A stretch of 64,000 bases of DNA. Origin: CAVREM01 sp963728825 (GTDB taxonomy: Bacteria > Acidobacteriota > Vicinamibacteria > Vicinamibacterales > CAVVIG01). Numbering within the stretch: position 1 is the stretch's first letter; the number at the start of each line of letters is the position of its first letter. Both the position numbers and the translations under genes were made by a program. Below the pieces are notes generated by a model that searched no databases, was not told the origin of the DNA, and saw nothing but the letters and a program-made list of their open reading frames with translations. Of the stretch, positions 7,527 to 16,240 are shown piece after piece. The DNA lies in contig CAVSLA010000006.1 in the NCBI GenBank assembly GCA_963728825.1, forward strand, positions 248,001-312,000, written 5' to 3'.

Positions 7527-8979
7527 TCAGTTGGGGCCCGCCATCTCCTTATCGGCCGCTGGGCGCCAAAGCCTCAGGGTGCTGAGGATGTCCCGGCCCG
7601 GCTCGACAGGCACCTCGAATCGGGTGCTGACGGCGCGGGCCCGCCGGCTCCAGGCGAGAAAAATTGCAGGTGGGTCGGCGAGGATGGCCTCTTGAAACGA
7701 GGCTACACCCGCCTTGTACTCAGCCTCGTTCAGGGCGTGCTGGATCCTTGCAAGCGCAGCATCGACTGATCGATTGGCGTACCGAGCGTAATTCAGCGGA
7801 CCGTTGGAATGCCAAAACAAATAGGGACGCACGAGCGGTCCGTTCGCGACGTCGATCAAGAACGCGTCAAATTTTCCTGAATTCAGGCGATCAAGCCCTG
7901 CATCAACTGGCAGCTGTTCGACAACCAGTCGAATACCGACCTCCTGGAGTTGCTGTTGCAGCGCTAATGCGATTCGCTCATGCGATCGCTCCACAATGAG
8001 GCATGTGAACTCAATCGCACCGATCGGTGTTGGGTTGTATTCGAACCGAGGTGTCTCATCGCTGAAGGCCCAATGACGCGGCCAAACAGGTCCATCGGCT
8101 GGTACTCCGTGTCCTTCTAACGCATCGTCAATCAATCGCTGTCGATCGACTGCTCCATTCAGGACCCGGCGAAGCGAGGGATCACGGAGAACACTCGACC
8201 TGGTATTCAAGATGACCGTATAGGCATACGGGCGGTCGAAGGTGAAGAGCGTTGTGTTCCGGGATGGTTCAATCAAATCGAGCGCATCGACACCCACCTC
8301 ATACAACATGTCGACTTTGCCACGCAGCATGTCTGCCCAAGCTGCGCGCACCGAAGGGTAGCGCCGGAGCACGAGTCGATCAATCGCTGGCTTTCCCGCA
8401 TAGTGAGCTTCATGGGCAACCATTTCGAGCTCTTCACCATTCAGTGAATCGGTCACTCGAAACGGCCCCGTCCCGATTGGGGTCTCGCCAGGTTGGACGG
8501 GCTTTTGGATCGGAACGTCGAGACTGTCCATCAGGAATGTGGAAGGCCGTCTCAGTCGAAACTCGAGTGAATCAGGGGACGTGGCGACAATTTCGGTGAT
8601 GTCTTGAAATGCCGGCCCCATGTGCCGTGGGAGATCTCGGATGAGCACTTCGCGGACATCGGACGCGTTGAGACGGCCCCCGTCATGAAATGTGATGTTC
8701 GGTCGGAGCTGAATCTGCCAAGTCAATCCGTCGGCAGAACTGTTCCAGTGCTGGGCCAATCGCTGTTCGGGTCGGCTCGCAGTCGAGTGCGCGACCAACG
8801 TTTCAAGGGCGATCAGGCGAGCCGTTGAGGGAATGCCGGCGCCGGTACTTCCTCCCGGCGCCGAGCCGAGCCCCACGGTCAAAGTCAGTACTGTTTTGAG
8901 TCGCGGTCGGACTCTCCCGCTGAATGCATCCGACCGCGCTTACCAGCACAGCCGCGATGAGCACGAAGGTGCTACTCAC
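7527..8979 (-). CDS. Family-5 solute-binding lipoprotein with apparent frameshift
   Basis: The main frame (7527 to about 8882) encodes an extracellular solute-binding protein of the peptide/oligopeptide family (SBP_bac_5). The signature region is GLTWQIQLRPNITFHDGGRL. No ABC permease or ATPase is adjacent, which suggests a sensing role rather than transport. Upstream, in a different frame, the minus strand encodes a classic lipoprotein signal: hydrophobic FVLIAAVLVSAVG followed by Cys and a polar linker ending NSTD. Removing one base from the AAA at 8881-8883 joins the two as NSTDLTVGLG, the usual first strand of this family. The gene is therefore either mis-sequenced by one base or truly frameshifted. 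The start is uncertain: GTG at 8979 lacks a close ribosome site, whereas GGAGGA at 9013-9018 points to an unusual ATC at 9006. Confidence 0.78.
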
Positions 8980-9027
8980 GCGGTGAAGAGAGGGTCGAAC
9001 GTCGATGTGCTGTCCTCCGACAATAGT

Positions 9028-9126
9028 CTACTTTTTCGACATCGGCTGATCGTCGATCAAAACCGGGCAGTATCCCTGCGGCTTCGCATTGACGGTCGCC
9101 TTCTTGATCACCGTGATCTTCGCCAT
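9028..9126 (-). CDS. Candidate ribosomally made peptide precursor, 32 aa
   Basis: A 32-codon open frame begins with ATG at 9126, eight bases after a strong AGGAG (TAGGAGA overlaps the stop of the radical SAM gene). It ends with TAG at 9028. The N-terminal half is basic and Val/Ile-rich (MAKITVIKKATVNAKP). The C-terminal half contains a single Cys and acidic residues in GYCPVLIDDQP and ends in Ser-Lys-Lys. Small size, position eleven bases after a radical SAM/SPASM gene and translational coupling fit a RiPP precursor modified by that enzyme. I know no named family with this sequence. The modified residue, leader cleavage and function are all inference. Confidence 0.7.
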   Translation of the reverse strand: MAKITVIKKATVNAKPQGYCPVLIDDQPMSKK

Positions 9127-9137
9127 TCTAGTCTCTC

Positions 9138-10571
9138 CTAAGCCGCGCTGGCCGCGGTATGCGCCAGCGAAATGAGTGCCGATTCGTAGCTGGGCTTGTG
9201 ACATGTCGGCAGATTCATGTCACCGAGCTGTGTGTGCGATGCCACCAGGCATCCTCCCGCACAGACGGGGATGAACGCGCAGTCTCCGCATTCTTTCCAG
9301 GGATGCAGGCGTTCGAATCGTTCGCGGGCGCTTTCGCGCCACGCTTCACGTCGGTCGTCGATGTGACCGGTCGAGAGCCCCTTCTCGCCGGTGAAGCCCG
9401 GGCACGCGTAGAGCGAACCGTCGGGCCCGATCGTGTGGGCGTGCTTCGAGTGCACGTGGCAGGGACCGTTGTGGACGCCGTCCGGGGTCGGGAACCCGCG
9501 GCGGACGGTTTCTTCGCGCAGGAACGACATCTTCTCTGCGGCGAAATTGCAGGAATCGCAGGCGCCCGACGTCGACAGCCCCTCGCCGACCGACGTCATG
9601 CAGGTGCCGCCGAGCGGCTTGGCCGGTGCTCCGCTGGCCGCCACCGGCGTCAGCGGAATGATGCCCTTGGCCTTGGCGGCCGAGACGCTCTGCTCGGGGC
9701 CGCGCACGACCGGCTTGAAATTCACTTTGACGAGCTTGTCGGCAAACTCCTGCGCCTTCAGATAGTCGAGCAGCGCGGGGTAACTGTCGACACTGCTCTC
9801 GTCGAAATTGCCGCCAATCGCCACCGCCACGCGGTCGGCGACCGCCCGGACGTTTTCGATGATCCGGTCGAACGTGCCCTGGCCGCCGCGGAGCGGGCGC
9901 ATGCGGTTGTGGGTGTCGCGGTCGCCGTCGAGCGTGATCTTCACGCTCTGCAGGCCCAGCGGCAGCATCCGGTCCACCACCTCAGGGGTCAGCAGCATCC
10001 CGTTGGTGATGATGCTGATGCCGAACTCCACGGCGCGCGCCCGGGCGGCGCGCTGCAGCCGCTCGGACAGGTAGTACATGACCGGAAGGTTCAGCAGCGG
10101 CTCCCCGCCGAAGAACATCAGCGTGACGTGCTCGGGCGAGACGCGGTCCATCTCGCGCTCGACCCAAACGGCCGTCCGCACCGCGGTTTCGAGCGTCATC
10201 TTATCGGCGAACTTGTTGTAGTCCCCGTGATCGCCCTGGAAGCAGTAGTCGCAGGCGAAGTTGCACTGCAGCGTCGTCAGCACCGTGATATGGAGCTCGG
10301 AGGAGTCATTGGTGACCCGGGCGAAGTAGCGGTCGAGGGCCTGCTCGTCCGCCTGGCGACCTGGCACGAGAAAGCCATGCTCGGTCAGCAGTGCGGCGGT
10401 CTCGCGATCTTCCGAACCGAGGCTCTCGAAGGCCTCGGGTCCGTTCAGCCGATCCAGCAGCGACACGACGTCCGGCGACACGATGAGCTGTGCGTCGGTC
10501 AACGTGTTCATCAGGAACACGTCGTCGCGGCTGGCGAGAGGCACACGGACATTGAAAACGGAAGGCTGCAT
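9138..10571 (-). CDS. Radical SAM/SPASM enzyme, likely peptide maturase
   Basis: This 477-aa enzyme carries the radical SAM cluster motif CNFACDYC (Cys103, 107, 110), the glycine-rich FFGGEPLLN and a long Cys-rich C-terminus. The SPASM-type ligands include CHVHSKHAHTIGPDGSLYAC and ECGDCAFIPVCAGGCL, plus a final Cys near residue 460. This layout is known from anaerobic sulfatase-maturating enzymes, PqqE and RiPP maturases. No sulfatase or PQQ genes are nearby, but a 32-codon peptide gene follows immediately, so peptide modification is most likely. Residues 1-85 precede the barrel and might bind the precursor leader (inference). A sigma-54-type promoter lies about 100 bases upstream. Confidence 0.92.
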   Translation of the reverse strand: MQPSVFNVRVPLASRDDVFLMNTLTDAQLIVSPDVVSLLDRLNGPEAFESLGSEDRETAALLTEHGFLVPGRQADEQALDRYFARVTNDSSELHITVLTTLQCNFACDYCFQGDHGDYNKFADKMTLETAVRTAVWVEREMDRVSPEHVTLMFFGGEPLLNLPVMYYLSERLQRAARARAVEFGISIITNGMLLTPEVVDRMLPLGLQSVKITLDGDRDTHNRMRPLRGGQGTFDRIIENVRAVADRVAVAIGGNFDESSVDSYPALLDYLKAQEFADKLVKVNFKPVVRGPEQSVSAAKAKGIIPLTPVAASGAPAKPLGGTCMTSVGEGLSTSGACDSCNFAAEKMSFLREETVRRGFPTPDGVHNGPCHVHSKHAHTIGPDGSLYACPGFTGEKGLSTGHIDDRREAWRESARERFERLHPWKECGDCAFIPVCAGGCLVASHTQLGDMNLPTCHKPSYESALISLAHTAASAA

Positions 10572-10903
10572 TCCTCTTCAGAACCTCGCCCCGCGATCTA
10601 CTGCGGTGGAAATCTTCGGGACCGAATCTTGTTTGCGAACGAACTCGAAGTGTCGATAACGTCAGGCTGCAACGCGTGTTCCAGCGTAAGTGTGCGCGGC
10701 AAAACAAGAAAGTTTCTGAAGGAATTCATCGCCCGCGAGATCGACCATCTTGATCCCGTGCGGAATCCGCACGTACCGCTCAGGCAACCGGTTGCCTCGG
10801 CACCTCGATGCGTGACCACCGTCAATCGTTTTACTGTCGCTGAATCAGAGAATTGCGGAGAGCAGTCAACCGCTTGGCCGGCGCGGCCAGTTTTCTGTTG
10901 GGC
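10572..10903. other. Gene-free 332-bp regulatory region
   Basis: This gap lies between the regulator gene and the radical SAM gene. It holds the -24/-12 promoter at 10668-10683. The remainder, 10690-10900, is where an enhancer for an NtrC-type activator would be expected. I see no clear palindromic operator and no convincing gene. Confidence 0.5.
10668..10683 (-). promoter_or_regulatory. Predicted sigma-54 (-24/-12) promoter
   Basis: The minus strand reads TGGAACACGCGTTGCA. The GG and GC doublets are separated by exactly ten bases, and both flanking TGG and TTGCA match the RpoN consensus TGGCAC-N5-TTGCA. Transcription would begin near 10657, about 86 bases before the radical SAM start. The adjacent gene encodes a sigma-54 activator. 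Confidence 0.72.
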
Positions 10904-12292
10904 TCAGGCGCCGCGTAGACGCCGCGCCAGCTGGCGGACTTCGAGCTTGTCCATCTTGTACTTCAGCGTACTCAATGGAACTCCAAGGTACTCGGCTGTG
11001 CCGGTGACGTTCCAACCGTTCTTTTCGAGAGCTCGAAGGATGAAGTTCCGCTCGAAGGTATTGGTCGCGTCTTCGAACAAACTCTCGGTTCGTCCGCCCT
11101 GCGGCTCCAGCTGGGCGAAGTGGAACTCCAGCGGCAGGTCCTCTTCAGAGATGTAGTCCTTGTCGCTCACGGCGACCAGGCGCTCGATCAGGTTCTCGAG
11201 CTCGCGGATATTCCCCGGCCACCAGTACTTCTGCAGCAGCGTCATGGTCTGTTCGCTGATGCCCTGAATGCGCTTCCGGAACCGCGCGTTGTAGCGGCGG
11301 AGGAAGAAATCGGCCAGCTGGGGGATGTCGTCGGCCCGTTCCCGCAAGGGTGGGAGCTTGATCGGGATGACGTTGATTCGGTAGTAGAGGTCCTCCCGGA
11401 ACCGCCCCTCTTTGACCGCTTTTTCGAGGTCGACGTTCGTGGCGGCGATCAGCCGGAACTCTGTCTTGATCGGCTTCGTCCCCCCGACCCGTTCGATTTC
11501 GCCTTCCTGTATCGCGCGCAGCAGTTTCGCCTGGAGGTCCAGGCGCAGGTCGCCGATCTCGTCCAGGAACAGCGTGCCGCCGGAGGCCAGCTCGAATTTT
11601 CCGAGCTGCTGGCGATGCGCGCCGGTAAACGCTCCCCGCTCGTGGCCGAACAACGTGCTTTCCGCCAATTCTCTCGGAATTGCAGCGAGGTTGACGGCAA
11701 TGAACGGCGACTCGGCGTCGCTCGAGTCACGGTGAATGAGCCGCGCCAGCAGCTCCTTGCCGGTCCCGCTCTCGCCAAGGATCAGCACGGTCGCCGACAG
11801 CTTTGCAATTTTGTGCACCAGATCGACGATGTCGCGCGTCACCTTGCTCGGACCGACGATGAACTCGCGTTCGGTCTGGTCCGCGACCTGCGCCGACAGC
11901 ATCATGACCTGCCGGTTGAGGTCCTGGCGCTCGCTCGCGTTGCGCACGAGGGAGCGGAGCTGGTCGTAGTCGAAATCCTTGGTGATGTAGTGGTAGGCGC
12001 CGTGTTTCATCGCCTGCACGGCCGTTTCGACATCGGTGATGGCCGAGATCATGATGACCTCGAGCAGGCTGTAGTTCTCTTTGAGGATGCGCAGCACCTC
12101 GAAGCCGCTGATGCCCGGCAGGCGGACGTCGAGCAGCACCAGATCGACGTCTTCGCGGTTCAGGATGGGCAGCGCGGCCTCGCCGCTCGCCACCCGCAAA
12201 ACCCTGTAATCCCGTTTGAGGATGGCGGTCAACGTGTCGCGCATCCCCTCATCGTCGTCCACGATGAGGACGGTCTTGGGTTTCTGGCTCAT
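10904..12292 (-). CDS. NtrC-family sigma-54-dependent response regulator
   Basis: This 462-aa protein has three domains. The receiver domain has TVLIVDDDEG near the start and phosphoacceptor Asp in VDLVLLDVRLPG. The AAA+ domain has Walker A GESGTGKE, the sigma-54 contact loop GAFTGA and Walker B GGTLFLDEIGDL. A Fis-type helix-turn-helix is near the C-terminus (GTAEYLGVPLSTLKYKM). It should activate RpoN promoters when phosphorylated. The ATG at 12292 gives the normal receiver N-terminus, although the frame stays open to 12373. The nearest kinase is at 5773-7524, and the nearest -24/-12 promoter is directly downstream at 10668-10683, so it probably controls the radical SAM-peptide genes. Confidence 0.94.
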   Translation of the reverse strand: MSQKPKTVLIVDDDEGMRDTLTAILKRDYRVLRVASGEAALPILNREDVDLVLLDVRLPGISGFEVLRILKENYSLLEVIMISAITDVETAVQAMKHGAYHYITKDFDYDQLRSLVRNASERQDLNRQVMMLSAQVADQTEREFIVGPSKVTRDIVDLVHKIAKLSATVLILGESGTGKELLARLIHRDSSDAESPFIAVNLAAIPRELAESTLFGHERGAFTGAHRQQLGKFELASGGTLFLDEIGDLRLDLQAKLLRAIQEGEIERVGGTKPIKTEFRLIAATNVDLEKAVKEGRFREDLYYRINVIPIKLPPLRERADDIPQLADFFLRRYNARFRKRIQGISEQTMTLLQKYWWPGNIRELENLIERLVAVSDKDYISEEDLPLEFHFAQLEPQGGRTESLFEDATNTFERNFILRALEKNGWNVTGTAEYLGVPLSTLKYKMDKLEVRQLARRLRGA

Positions 12293-12323
12293 GTGACCGG
12301 GGAGCGCGTATTGTGGCAGGCGG

Positions 12324-12351
12324 TTGACACTGTTGCAAGCCGTTCGATAAG
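12324..12351 (+). promoter_or_regulatory. Predicted promoter of the small protein-lpd operon
   Basis: TTGACA at 12324-12329 is followed after 16 bases by GATAAG at 12346-12351. It lies just before the TTG start region at 12359-12364 and may drive the small membrane protein, lpd and downstream genes. Confidence 0.45.
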
Positions 12352-12361
12352 GTGAGTTTTG

Positions 12362-12680
12362 TTGACTGTCCAATCCGTGTTCATCGCGGCGGCCATCGTG
12401 ATCGCGGTGGCGGCCCTGCTGCGAGCGCGGCGGATTGCACGGCGGCTGGACCAGATCGTCGAATCGGTACTGGGAGCTGCGCTACGAGAACGGCCAGCTG
12501 CGAGCGCGGCTCGACAAGCTGCAGGGCACCTCCGACGATTCGCCCCCGTCCGGCGCCACCGCCTTCGTTCCCCTGTCCCGCCTCCGCACCCTGACCACAC
12601 CGGGGGAAACCACCGCGAGCTTCGACGAGGCCCGCCGCAGCGACGACAGCGTCCAGGCGGCAGCGATTAGGCGACCATGA
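12362..12680 (+). CDS. Small membrane-anchored coiled-coil protein, apparent frameshift
   Basis: One frame encodes an N-terminal hydrophobic helix and basic stretch (VFIAAAIVIAVAALLRARRIARRLDQIVES). A second frame continues directly with YWELRYENGQLRARLDKLQG, a charged coiled-coil segment, and runs to a stop overlapping the lpd ATG. Deleting one G of the GG at 12466-12467 joins them as ESYWELRYE, giving a protein of about 105 aa. Because both halves look coding, I treat this as one gene with a single-base insertion, either an assembly error or a real mutation. The TTG start at 12362 follows AAGGTGA. The function is unknown. Confidence 0.55.
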
Positions 12681-14095
12681 ACGAATACGACGTGGTGGTG
12701 ATAGGCGCCGGTACCGGCGGCTATGTAGCGGCGATCCGCGCAGCCCAGCTCGGGTTGAGCGTCGCCGTGGTCGAGAAGCAGAAAGCCCTTGGCGGCACCT
12801 GTCTGCTGTGGGGCTGTATCCCGACCAAGGCGCTGCTCGAACACGCCCATGCGCTGAAGATCATCCAGAACGCCAAGGAATGGGGGGTGACGATTGCCGC
12901 CGGTAGCGCGCCGGCGATTGACATGGCGCAGGTCCAGGCGCGCAAGGACCGCGTGGTCACCGGACTCACCAAGGGCGTCGAGTTCCTGTTCAAGAAGAAC
13001 AAGATCGAATGGATCAAGGGCACGGCGCGGCTGACCGGCAGCGGCCGGCTTGAGGTGGTTGACGGCGCGGCGCAGACGCTGCGCGCTCGAAAGGAAATCA
13101 TCGTCGCGACCGGATCGTCGCCGCGAAGCGTCCCTGGCATTCAGATCGATCGCAAGCGCATCATCACCAGCGACGAGGCGATCGGCTTGCGCCAGGTGCC
13201 GAAGTCGATCGTGATCCTGGGCAGCGGGGCGGTGGGCGTCGAGTTCGCCTCGATTTTCCGTCGATTCGGCAGTGAAGTCACCATCGTGGAGCTGCTGCCG
13301 CGGCTGGTTCCGGTGGAGGACGAGGCCGTGTCGGCGGAGCTCGCCAAGTCGTTTCGAAAGCAGGGTATCACCGTCCATACGGGGGCGCGGGTCACCAGCG
13401 CGGCGATTGCCGGTGACATGGTTGAAGTGGGGGCGCAGCTTGCCGATGGCGCCACGCAAACGATGCGCGCCGAATACCTGCTGGTGGCGACCGGCCGGGG
13501 TCCGGTGACCGATGGCCTCGACGTGGAACGTGTCGGCCTGGAGCTCGAGAAGGGCTACATCAAAGTCGACCCCGAGTATCGTACGAACGTTCCCGGCATC
13601 TCGGCGATCGGCGATGTGATCACCACCGGCAAGGCGGCGCACCCGCAGCTGGCGCACGTCTCATCGGCCGAAGGGATTATCGCCGCCGAGCGCGTGGCGG
13701 GACGAGCGGTCCGGCCGTTGAACTACGATCACGTGCCGGGCTGCACCTACTGTGATCCCGAAATCGGCAGCGTGGGCCTGACCGAACGCGAAGCGCAGGC
13801 TCGCGGCTACGAGGTCCGGGTCGGGACGTTTCCGTTCGGCGTGCTGGGACGTGCCAAGATGGCCGGCGAGACCGACGGGTTCGTGAAGATCGTGGCGGAC
13901 AAGAAATACGACGAGGTCCTCGGCATCCACATGATTGGATCCCGTTCGACCGAGTTGGTTGCCGAGGCGACCCTCGCGTTGCGCCTCGAATCGACCGTCG
14001 AGGAGTTGATGCAGACGATTCACGCCCATCCGACGATGGCCGAAGCCGTCGGTGAGGCTGCGCACGCCGTTCATGGGGCCGCTATTCACATGTGA
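12677..14095 (+). CDS. lpdA: Dihydrolipoyl dehydrogenase (E3)
   Basis: This 472-aa flavoprotein reoxidises dihydrolipoamide in 2-oxoacid dehydrogenase complexes, using FAD and NAD+. The FAD-binding motif GAGTGGYVAA is at residues 10-19. The redox disulfide is in GGTCLLWGCIPTK (Cys42, Cys47). The NAD-binding motif ILGSGAVGVEFAS follows, then the C-terminal active-site His-Glu pair in HAHPTMAEAVGEAAHA. It overlaps the upstream small-protein gene by four bases (ATGA). It is followed by an E2 acyltransferase and lipB, so the operon supplies E3, E2 and a lipoate attachment enzyme. E1 genes are not in the window. Confidence 0.96.
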   Translation: MNEYDVVVIGAGTGGYVAAIRAAQLGLSVAVVEKQKALGGTCLLWGCIPTKALLEHAHALKIIQNAKEWGVTIAAGSAPAIDMAQVQARKDRVVTGLTKGVEFLFKKNKIEWIKGTARLTGSGRLEVVDGAAQTLRARKEIIVATGSSPRSVPGIQIDRKRIITSDEAIGLRQVPKSIVILGSGAVGVEFASIFRRFGSEVTIVELLPRLVPVEDEAVSAELAKSFRKQGITVHTGARVTSAAIAGDMVEVGAQLADGATQTMRAEYLLVATGRGPVTDGLDVERVGLELEKGYIKVDPEYRTNVPGISAIGDVITTGKAAHPQLAHVSSAEGIIAAERVAGRAVRPLNYDHVPGCTYCDPEIGSVGLTEREAQARGYEVRVGTFPFGVLGRAKMAGETDGFVKIVADKKYDEVLGIHMIGSRSTELVAEATLALRLESTVEELMQTIHAHPTMAEAVGEAAHAVHGAAIHM

Positions 14096-14144
14096 ATCGG
14101 GCCATTGGATAATCGGGTGATTGGGATATTGGAATTGAGCCGCT

Positions 14145-15488
14145 ATGCCTACTGACGTCGTGATGCCGCAGATGGGCGAGTCGATCGCCGAGGGCACGAT
14201 CGTTCGCTGGATCAAGAAGGTCGGCGAAAAGGTCGAGCGCGACGAGCCGCTGTTCGAAATCTCGACGGACAAGGTCGACGCGGAAATCCCGTCTCCGACC
14301 GCCGGCGTCCTGACCGAGATCCGTCACAAAGAAGGGGAGACCGTTCCGGTCAACAGCGTCGTTGGGGTGATCGGTGCGGCTGGCGCCAAGCCAGCCGAAG
14401 CGCCGGCTGCCGCACCGGCTGAGGCGCCGGCCGGTGCGCCGCCGAAAGCACAGGCCGCCGCTCCTGCTGCTCCCGCACCACCCGACCCGAAGCAGCAGGC
14501 GGACGGAAGCTCTGCGCCGCAGTCGGCAACCCCACCCCCGACGCAGGAATCCAAGGGCCAGCCGTCGACCGAAGAGGCGCTTCGGCAGCGCTCGTCACCG
14601 CTCGTCCGACGGATCGCGAAGGAGCACAACGTCGACATCGGGCAGATCCGCGGAACCGGAATGGCCGGTCGCGTCACGAAGGACGACATTCTCGGCTTCA
14701 TCGACACGTCCTCACGGCCGGCCGCTTCTGCGCCGGTCCAGGCCCCGGCCGAGGCTCGCGCCAAACCCGCGCCCGCGCCGGCGCCGTCGTCCGCACCACT
14801 CGCCGGCCAGAAAGTGCCGATGTCGGTGATGCGTAAGAAGATCGCCGAGCACATGATCGCGAGCCGCCGGACGTCGGCGCACGTTCACTCGGTGTTCGAG
14901 GTGAATTTCCACCGGGTTGCGCAGATTCGCGAGGCGAAGAAGGCCGACTACGAACGCGCCGGGGCGAAACTGACCTACCTCTCGTTCATTCTCAAGGCGG
15001 CGGTGGATGGCCTGCGCGCCGTCCCGATCGTCAACGCGTCGGTCGACGGCGACACGGTCGTCTATCACAAGCAGATCAACGTCGGGATTGCCGTCGCCCT
15101 CGACTGGGGGTTGATCGTACCGGTGGTGAAAAACGCCGACGAGAAGAACCTGCTTGGCCTCAGCCGCGCCGTCGCCGATCTCGCGAGCCGTGCCCGCAGC
15201 AAGCAGCTGAAACCCGACGAAGTGAGCGGCGGCACCTTCACGATCACCAACCCCGGCGTGTTCGGCGCCCTGTTCGGGATGCCGATCATCAATCAGCCGC
15301 AGGTCGCGATTCTCGGCGTGGGCGCGGTCGAAAAGCGTCCAGTCGTGGTCGACGACGCGATCGGAATCCGGCCGATGGCGTACCTCTCGCTCGGCTACGA
15401 CCACCGCGTCATCGACGGCGCGGTCGCGGACGAGTTCCTCGCACACATCAAGAAAACTCTGGAAAATTGGGATCCGAACGACGCCTGA
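14145..15488 (+). CDS. sucB: 2-oxoacid dehydrogenase E2 acyltransferase (succinyltransferase-like)
   Basis: This 447-aa E2 core protein carries an N-terminal lipoyl domain with the lipoylated Lys43 in EISTDKVDAEIPSP. A long Ala/Pro linker (residues 80-145) follows. Next is a peripheral subunit-binding domain at about 150-186 (SPLVRRIAKEHNVDIGQIRG), a second Ala/Pro linker and the catalytic domain ending with YDHRVIDGA, which holds the active-site His and Asp. The sequence resembles oxoglutarate dehydrogenase E2, but a branched-chain E2 cannot be excluded, so the symbol is tentative. The 49-bp gap after lpdA contains a degenerate repeat rich in ATTGG. Its 3' end overlaps the lipB start. Confidence 0.88.
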   Translation: MPTDVVMPQMGESIAEGTIVRWIKKVGEKVERDEPLFEISTDKVDAEIPSPTAGVLTEIRHKEGETVPVNSVVGVIGAAGAKPAEAPAAAPAEAPAGAPPKAQAAAPAAPAPPDPKQQADGSSAPQSATPPPTQESKGQPSTEEALRQRSSPLVRRIAKEHNVDIGQIRGTGMAGRVTKDDILGFIDTSSRPAASAPVQAPAEARAKPAPAPAPSSAPLAGQKVPMSVMRKKIAEHMIASRRTSAHVHSVFEVNFHRVAQIREAKKADYERAGAKLTYLSFILKAAVDGLRAVPIVNASVDGDTVVYHKQINVGIAVALDWGLIVPVVKNADEKNLLGLSRAVADLASRARSKQLKPDEVSGGTFTITNPGVFGALFGMPIINQPQVAILGVGAVEKRPVVVDDAIGIRPMAYLSLGYDHRVIDGAVADEFLAHIKKTLENWDPNDA

Positions 15489-16156
15489 CCGTCCGGCGTC
15501 TGGGGCGCGTGCCGTACGGCGAGGCGCTCTCGCTTCAACGCGAGCTGGTCGAAGATCGGCGGCTGGGGCGCATCGACGACGTCCTGCTGCTCGTCGAGCA
15601 TCCGCACGTGCTGACGCTCGGCGTCAAAGGTGATGGCGGCCGAGCCCATATCCTCGCCTCGGCCGACGTGCTTGCTGCCCGGGGCGTTCACGTTCACGAG
15701 GCTGGGCGGGGCGGCGACATCACCTATCACGGCCCCGGACAGGTCGTCGGCTATCCGATCATCGATCTGAAGCCGGATCGGTGCGACGTCCACCGGTACG
15801 TCCGGGACCTGGAGGAGGTCCTGATTCGCACGGCCGCCGATTTCTCCGTCGACGCCGGGCGGGTCGAGGGGCTGACCGGAGTCTGGACCGGTCCGGCCCG
15901 CCGCTCGAAGCTGGCGGCGATCGGCGTTCGGATTTCACGTTGGGTGACCAGCCATGGATTCGCGCTCAACGTGTCCACGGACCTGACATTATTCGACCTG
16001 ATCGTCCCCTGCGGCATTGCCGATCGAGCCGTCACGTCGCTTCACGCGCTCGGGACGCTGGCGACGACGCCTGAGGTCGAGGGTCGCATCGTCGAGCACT
16101 TCGGCCGCGTCTTCGATCGAACGATCGTTCGACAAGAGGCGACCATAAGTGCTTGA
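15467..16156 (+). CDS. lipB: Octanoyltransferase LipB
   Basis: LipB transfers octanoyl groups from acyl carrier protein to lipoyl domains, the first step in making lipoate on E2. The 229-aa protein has the family motif RGGDITYHGPGQVVGYPI, the Lys motif KLAAIGVRISRWVTSHGFALNV and the catalytic Cys in IVPCGIADRAVTSL. The TTG at 15467 lies inside the E2 gene, and the overlap suggests translational coupling. This fits a lipoate-dependent complex being made and modified from one operon. LipA is not in the window. Confidence 0.94.
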   Translation: MGSERRLTVRRLGRVPYGEALSLQRELVEDRRLGRIDDVLLLVEHPHVLTLGVKGDGGRAHILASADVLAARGVHVHEAGRGGDITYHGPGQVVGYPIIDLKPDRCDVHRYVRDLEEVLIRTAADFSVDAGRVEGLTGVWTGPARRSKLAAIGVRISRWVTSHGFALNVSTDLTLFDLIVPCGIADRAVTSLHALGTLATTPEVEGRIVEHFGRVFDRTIVRQEATISA

Positions 16157-16240
16157 CCAATAATTACTTACAATACGACCTGCCAGGTCGGAATTTTCTG
16201 GGGCGCAAAGGGGTTAATACCCGCAGCGAGAGGACATCTC

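Noticed and set aside
10662..10748. 28-codon minus-strand open frame (starts MVDLAGDEFLQKL) upstream of the radical SAM gene
   Set aside because: It has no ribosome binding site and its 3' part overlaps the sigma-54 promoter. A second peptide gene or a remnant is possible but not supported.
12352..12594. GTG-started frame (MSFVDCPIRVHRGG) before lpd
   Set aside because: It is in the wrong frame for both the membrane helix and the coiled-coil segment.
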